Shown piece after piece: positions 61,441 through 64,000 of a DNA stretch of 64,000 nt. The notes beneath the pieces are model-generated. The model was not told the origin of the DNA and ran no database searches. It worked only from the letters and a program-made list of their open reading frames with translations. This DNA is from Streptomyces sp. PCS3-D2 (GTDB taxonomy: Bacteria; Actinomycetota; Actinomycetes; Streptomycetales; Streptomycetaceae), in the NCBI RefSeq assembly GCF_000612545.2, contig NZ_CP097800.1, positions 1,550,001 through 1,614,000 on the forward strand, written 5' to 3'. The position numbers and the translations under genes were made by a program. The stretch's first letter is position 1. Every line of letters starts with the position of its first letter.

Positions 61441-62535
61441 TCAGGCCGTCGCCAACTGCGGGATCAGCCGCATGGCGTTGTCGTGGTAGATCCCCCGCAG
61501 CTGCTCCGGGGTGAAGGCCGGGTCCGCGTCGAGGGCGGGCAGGGCCAGGTCCATGACCGTGTCGGCGGGTGCGGCGGGCCAGTCCGTGCCGAAGAGGATG
61601 TGGTCGGCCGGCACGTGCTCCAGCAGGGTCGCCGCGGGCGCCATGGGCCCCGCGGTGTCGTAGTAGAAGCGGCTCAGATGGTCGCGGACGGCGGCGGGCT
61701 CGACGCTCGGTTCGCAGAACCGCCCGAGGGCCTGCAGCCGCGTCGCGATGTACGGCAGGAAGCCGCCTGCGTGCGGCAGGACCACGGAGATGTCCGGGAA
61801 CCGGTCCAGCGTCCTACGGCTGATCATGTTCACCGCGGCCCGGGTGGTGTCCAGCAGGAAGTCGCACACGAAGTTCGGGATGCCCGGGACGGTCGGTGCG
61901 CCGGGCGGGCCGCCCGGGAGGTTGTGGGGGTGGGTGTCCACCACCGCGCGGCACTCGTTCAGCTCGTGGAACAGCCGGTCGTAGGCGGGGTCCCCGAGAT
62001 AGACGCCCCCGTAGTTGGCGGTGACGTTGACGCCGACGGCGCCGAGCTGCCCGAGGCCGCGGCGCACCGCCCAGGACGACGCCTCCGGGTCGTCCAGGAA
62101 GAGCGGCACGTAGTACGAGAACCGCCCCGGGTGCGAGGTCGCCACCTCGATCATCGACCTCAGCGTGATGTTGATCGCCTCGCGCAGCTGCGCCGACGAG
62201 CGGTACCGCGCGGGCAGCATCGGTTTGAGGACCGCGGTGGTGATGCCCGCGTCGTCCATGAAGCGGATCGCCGCCTCGGTGTCGAGCCGGCTCCACGCCG
62301 GCAGCCGCTCCGGCTCGATCAACCCGTGATGCACGGCCCACTCGCGCCACTCCGGGGCGCAGAAGTGGTGGTGCATGTCGATCTTCGAGTGGACCGTGCC
62401 CGCGGTGTCCGGGCCCGGCGCGGAGGGTCCGCGCGCGATCCGGATGACCTCGCTGGTGCCCACCGCGGCGATGCGCAGTTCGTCCGCCGGTGTTCCCAGG
62501 AGGCGCACTCCGGGGGTACTCACGGAATCCGTCAT
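61441..62535 (-). CDS. ACMSD-type amidohydrolase family protein
   Basis: A 364-residue amidohydrolase-fold enzyme of the 2-amino-3-carboxymuconate decarboxylase group. Metal ligands are the HHHF-type start SKIDMHHHFCAPEW (about 52-56), VDTHPHNLPGG with a His (about 204), and DHILFGTDWPAAPADTVMDLALP with the Asp (about 313). The region ISVVLPHAGGFLPYIATRL supplies another conserved His. Members do decarboxylation or ring-related hydrolysis with Zn/Mn. It lies 27 bp downstream of the P450 gene and is co-transcribed, so it may act on a P450 product. Confidence 0.85.
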   Translation of the reverse strand: MTDSVSTPGVRLLGTPADELRIAAVGTSEVIRIARGPSAPGPDTAGTVHSKIDMHHHFCAPEWREWAVHHGLIEPERLPAWSRLDTEAAIRFMDDAGITTAVLKPMLPARYRSSAQLREAINITLRSMIEVATSHPGRFSYYVPLFLDDPEASSWAVRRGLGQLGAVGVNVTANYGGVYLGDPAYDRLFHELNECRAVVDTHPHNLPGGPPGAPTVPGIPNFVCDFLLDTTRAAVNMISRRTLDRFPDISVVLPHAGGFLPYIATRLQALGRFCEPSVEPAAVRDHLSRFYYDTAGPMAPAATLLEHVPADHILFGTDWPAAPADTVMDLALPALDADPAFTPEQLRGIYHDNAMRLIPQLATA

Positions 62536-62562
62536 GCCAATCCACCGTCCATCGGGTCTGGG

Positions 62563-63897
62563 TTACTTTCCGGAAGCCACGGAAGCCAGGGTCGGCTCGC
62601 CCGGCTCGCCCGGGCCGCCGCCCGGCCCGCCGTCCGGGCGCGACGGCTCCAGGACGATCCGCAGGTGCTCCAGCCCGCGGAAGGCCGCCACCGGTCCCTT
62701 GAGCCACGCTCCCCCGGTCTCCTCCAGGTCCACGGGCCGCATGTCCGGGAACTCCCGCAGGAGGCAGGCGAGCGCGATCTCGAGTTCGAGCCGCGCCAGC
62801 GGCGCCCCCAGGCAGTAGTGGGTGCCGTGGCCGAAGCCCAGGTGCGTGCCCTGGAGTCCCTCGCGCGTCACGTCCAGGTCGTCCGGCGCGTCGAACCGCT
62901 CCGGGTCCCGGTTGGCCGAGGAGATCGCGATCTGCACCAGGGCGCCCTTGGGGATCACCGTGTCCCGGATCCGGGCCTCCTCGGCGGCATACCGGAAGGT
63001 CGACGTCTCCACCGATCCCTCGTAGCGCAGCATCTCCTCGACCGCCCCCGGAATGAGCCCGGGGTCCGCGCGGAGCCGGGCCGCCTGGTCGGGGTGGAGC
63101 AGCAGGTTGAGGACGGAGTTGCCGATCTGGTAGGCGGTGGTCTTGTGGCCGGCGAAGAACAGGACCCACAGCGACGCGACCAGTTCGGGGTCCTCCAGCC
63201 GTTCCTCCGCCTGGACCAGGTCGCTGAGGAAGGTGTCCGACGGGTGGTCGCGGGTGTCCGAGATCAGCCGCTCCAGCCGGTGCTGGAGCCGCTCCTCCGC
63301 GGCCTTGAGCTCCGCCCTGCGGCTGGGGTCGAACCGGGAGCGGGTTACCACCGCGAACTGCTCCAGGATCTCCGGGCGGTCCTCCTGCGGGATGCCCATC
63401 AGTTCGCACAGGACCGCGATCGGCAACGGGAACGCGAACGCGGCCATCAGGTCGACCGTCCCGGCCCGGCGGCACTCGGCGAGGACCGTCTCCGCGATCT
63501 CGGTGATCCTCGGACGCATCTGCTCCACCCGCCTGGGGGTGAAGGCGCTGCGCAGGATGCGGCGCAGCCGCGTATGCCGCGGCGGGTCCGAGAAGAGCAC
63601 GTTGTCGTCGAGCGCGTCGAAGAAGCTGCCGTACACGGCGTGGTAGGTGTCGATGGCGCCGCGCATGTCCTTGCTGAACCGGGGGTCCGACAGGGCGTCG
63701 CGGGCGTCGTCGTGGCGGGTGATCAGATACGTGTCGACCCCGTGGGGCGGGGTCAGCCGGCACACCGGGGCCTGCTCGCGCAGGGCCGCGTACACGGGGT
63801 GGGGGCACTGCCGGTACTCCGGTGCGCCCCGGGAGACGGCGGACACGATGTCGCGCAGTGCTCCGTCGCCGTTCGGTGCCGCATCCCGCTGCGCCAT
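62563..63897 (-). CDS. Cytochrome P450
   Basis: A 444-residue soluble bacterial P450. Heme ligand Cys362 is in FGHGTHYCLGAPLARLE, the K-helix ExxR in PGAVEEMLRYEGSVE, and the C-helix HTRLRRILRSAFTP. The I-helix motif reads FAGHKTT; position 252 is Lys where the acid (AGHE/DT) is expected. The acid-alcohol pair used for O2 activation would therefore be altered. The start ATG 63897 was selected from MAQRDAAPN; a longer frame opens further upstream in a repeat region. It forms a pair with the amidohydrolase gene. Substrate is unknown. Confidence 0.92.
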   Translation of the reverse strand: MAQRDAAPNGDGALRDIVSAVSRGAPEYRQCPHPVYAALREQAPVCRLTPPHGVDTYLITRHDDARDALSDPRFSKDMRGAIDTYHAVYGSFFDALDDNVLFSDPPRHTRLRRILRSAFTPRRVEQMRPRITEIAETVLAECRRAGTVDLMAAFAFPLPIAVLCELMGIPQEDRPEILEQFAVVTRSRFDPSRRAELKAAEERLQHRLERLISDTRDHPSDTFLSDLVQAEERLEDPELVASLWVLFFAGHKTTAYQIGNSVLNLLLHPDQAARLRADPGLIPGAVEEMLRYEGSVETSTFRYAAEEARIRDTVIPKGALVQIAISSANRDPERFDAPDDLDVTREGLQGTHLGFGHGTHYCLGAPLARLELEIALACLLREFPDMRPVDLEETGGAWLKGPVAAFRGLEHLRIVLEPSRPDGGPGGGPGEPGEPTLASVASGK

Positions 63898-63923
63898 GTT
63901 CCGCACCCTCCGTCGCGTCGGCC

Positions 63924-63947
63924 GCCGTGGCCGTGGCCGTGGCCGTC
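63924..63947. repeat. (GCCGTG)3 simple repeat upstream of the P450 gene
   Basis: Three exact GCCGTG units followed by GCCGTC lie 27-50 bp upstream of the P450 start. They give an alternating Thr/Ala or Arg/Pro run in any frame that reads through. The region to the window end shows no other feature. Confidence 0.75.
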
Positions 63948-64000
63948 GCAACGGCCGTCTGCGGACTCACCGGTTCCCCGGGCCGGTGCGCCGTGAAACG

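Noticed and set aside
61814-63970. 718-codon minus-strand frame across the P450 and amidohydrolase genes
   Set aside because: It is a shadow frame of the P450 with no domain, and composition is Gly/Arg/Pro-rich.

Overview
The window comes from a high-GC actinomycete, almost certainly a Streptomyces. GC is very high with strongly G/C-ending codons, GTG starts are common behind purine-rich Shine-Dalgarno sites, and many gene pairs overlap by ATGA or GTGA. Lineage markers include a complete conservon (cvnA-D), a SAV2148-type HEPN protein, a sulfur leader peptide ahead of the sulfite reductase gene, and a GlgX/TreY/TreZ set. I see about 57 protein genes plus two doubtful mini-ORFs, one tRNA (His), no rRNA, and no transposon, integrase or CRISPR array. 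The sequence is chromosomal core to sub-core.

Region 1 (1-10.4 kb) is mixed. It has the end of a LuxR-type regulator, a DUF456 membrane protein, rsgA with a 23-codon mini-gene in front, a secreted chymotrypsin-like protease, a putative lipoprotein, two GNAT acetyltransferases, a YihY/BrkB membrane protein divergent from an AidB-like acyl-CoA dehydrogenase, and a GAF-domain regulator.

Region 2 (10.4-20.3 kb) is assimilatory sulfur metabolism on the plus strand. A cysteine-tailed leader peptide is followed by sulfite reductase, a small zinc-ribbon protein, cysH, cysC, cysD and cysN. A sulfonate-type ABC transporter (binding lipoprotein, ATPase, permease) and a sirohydrochlorin chelatase for siroheme follow. 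Together they import sulfur, activate sulfate, and reduce it to sulfite and sulfide.

Region 3 (20.3-31.7 kb) is accessory. It holds a PanE-like reductase, a macrolide-type glycosyltransferase with a perfect palindrome just before its start, a FUSC-type membrane protein with an internal minisatellite, a TetR regulator with a perfect operator palindrome, an SDR enzyme, a phosphotransferase, an alpha/beta hydrolase, a DEDDh exonuclease and the HEPN protein.

Region 4 (32-46.4 kb) carries the glycogen-to-trehalose enzymes glgX, treY and treZ. Between treY and treZ lies a self-contained reactive-sulfur module: DUF302 protein, CstB-like persulfide dioxygenase/sulfurtransferase, two further rhodaneses, a TauE/SafE exporter and a CstR-type repressor. 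Three near-identical C5G5-type palindromes sit at its promoters. This is the most coherent regulatory system in the window.

Region 5 (46.4-64 kb) has an M24 peptidase with a LysR regulator, a CTP-synthase-C-terminal-like amidotransferase, tRNA-His with a strong terminator, a Tat-exported phospholipase C, and conservon cvnABCD. After these come a small secreted protein, msrB, murC with a conserved unknown, a RibD-type reductase divergent from a ZapE-like ATPase, an OsmC peroxidase, and a cytochrome P450/amidohydrolase pair. All names rest on reading motifs; no database search was possible.
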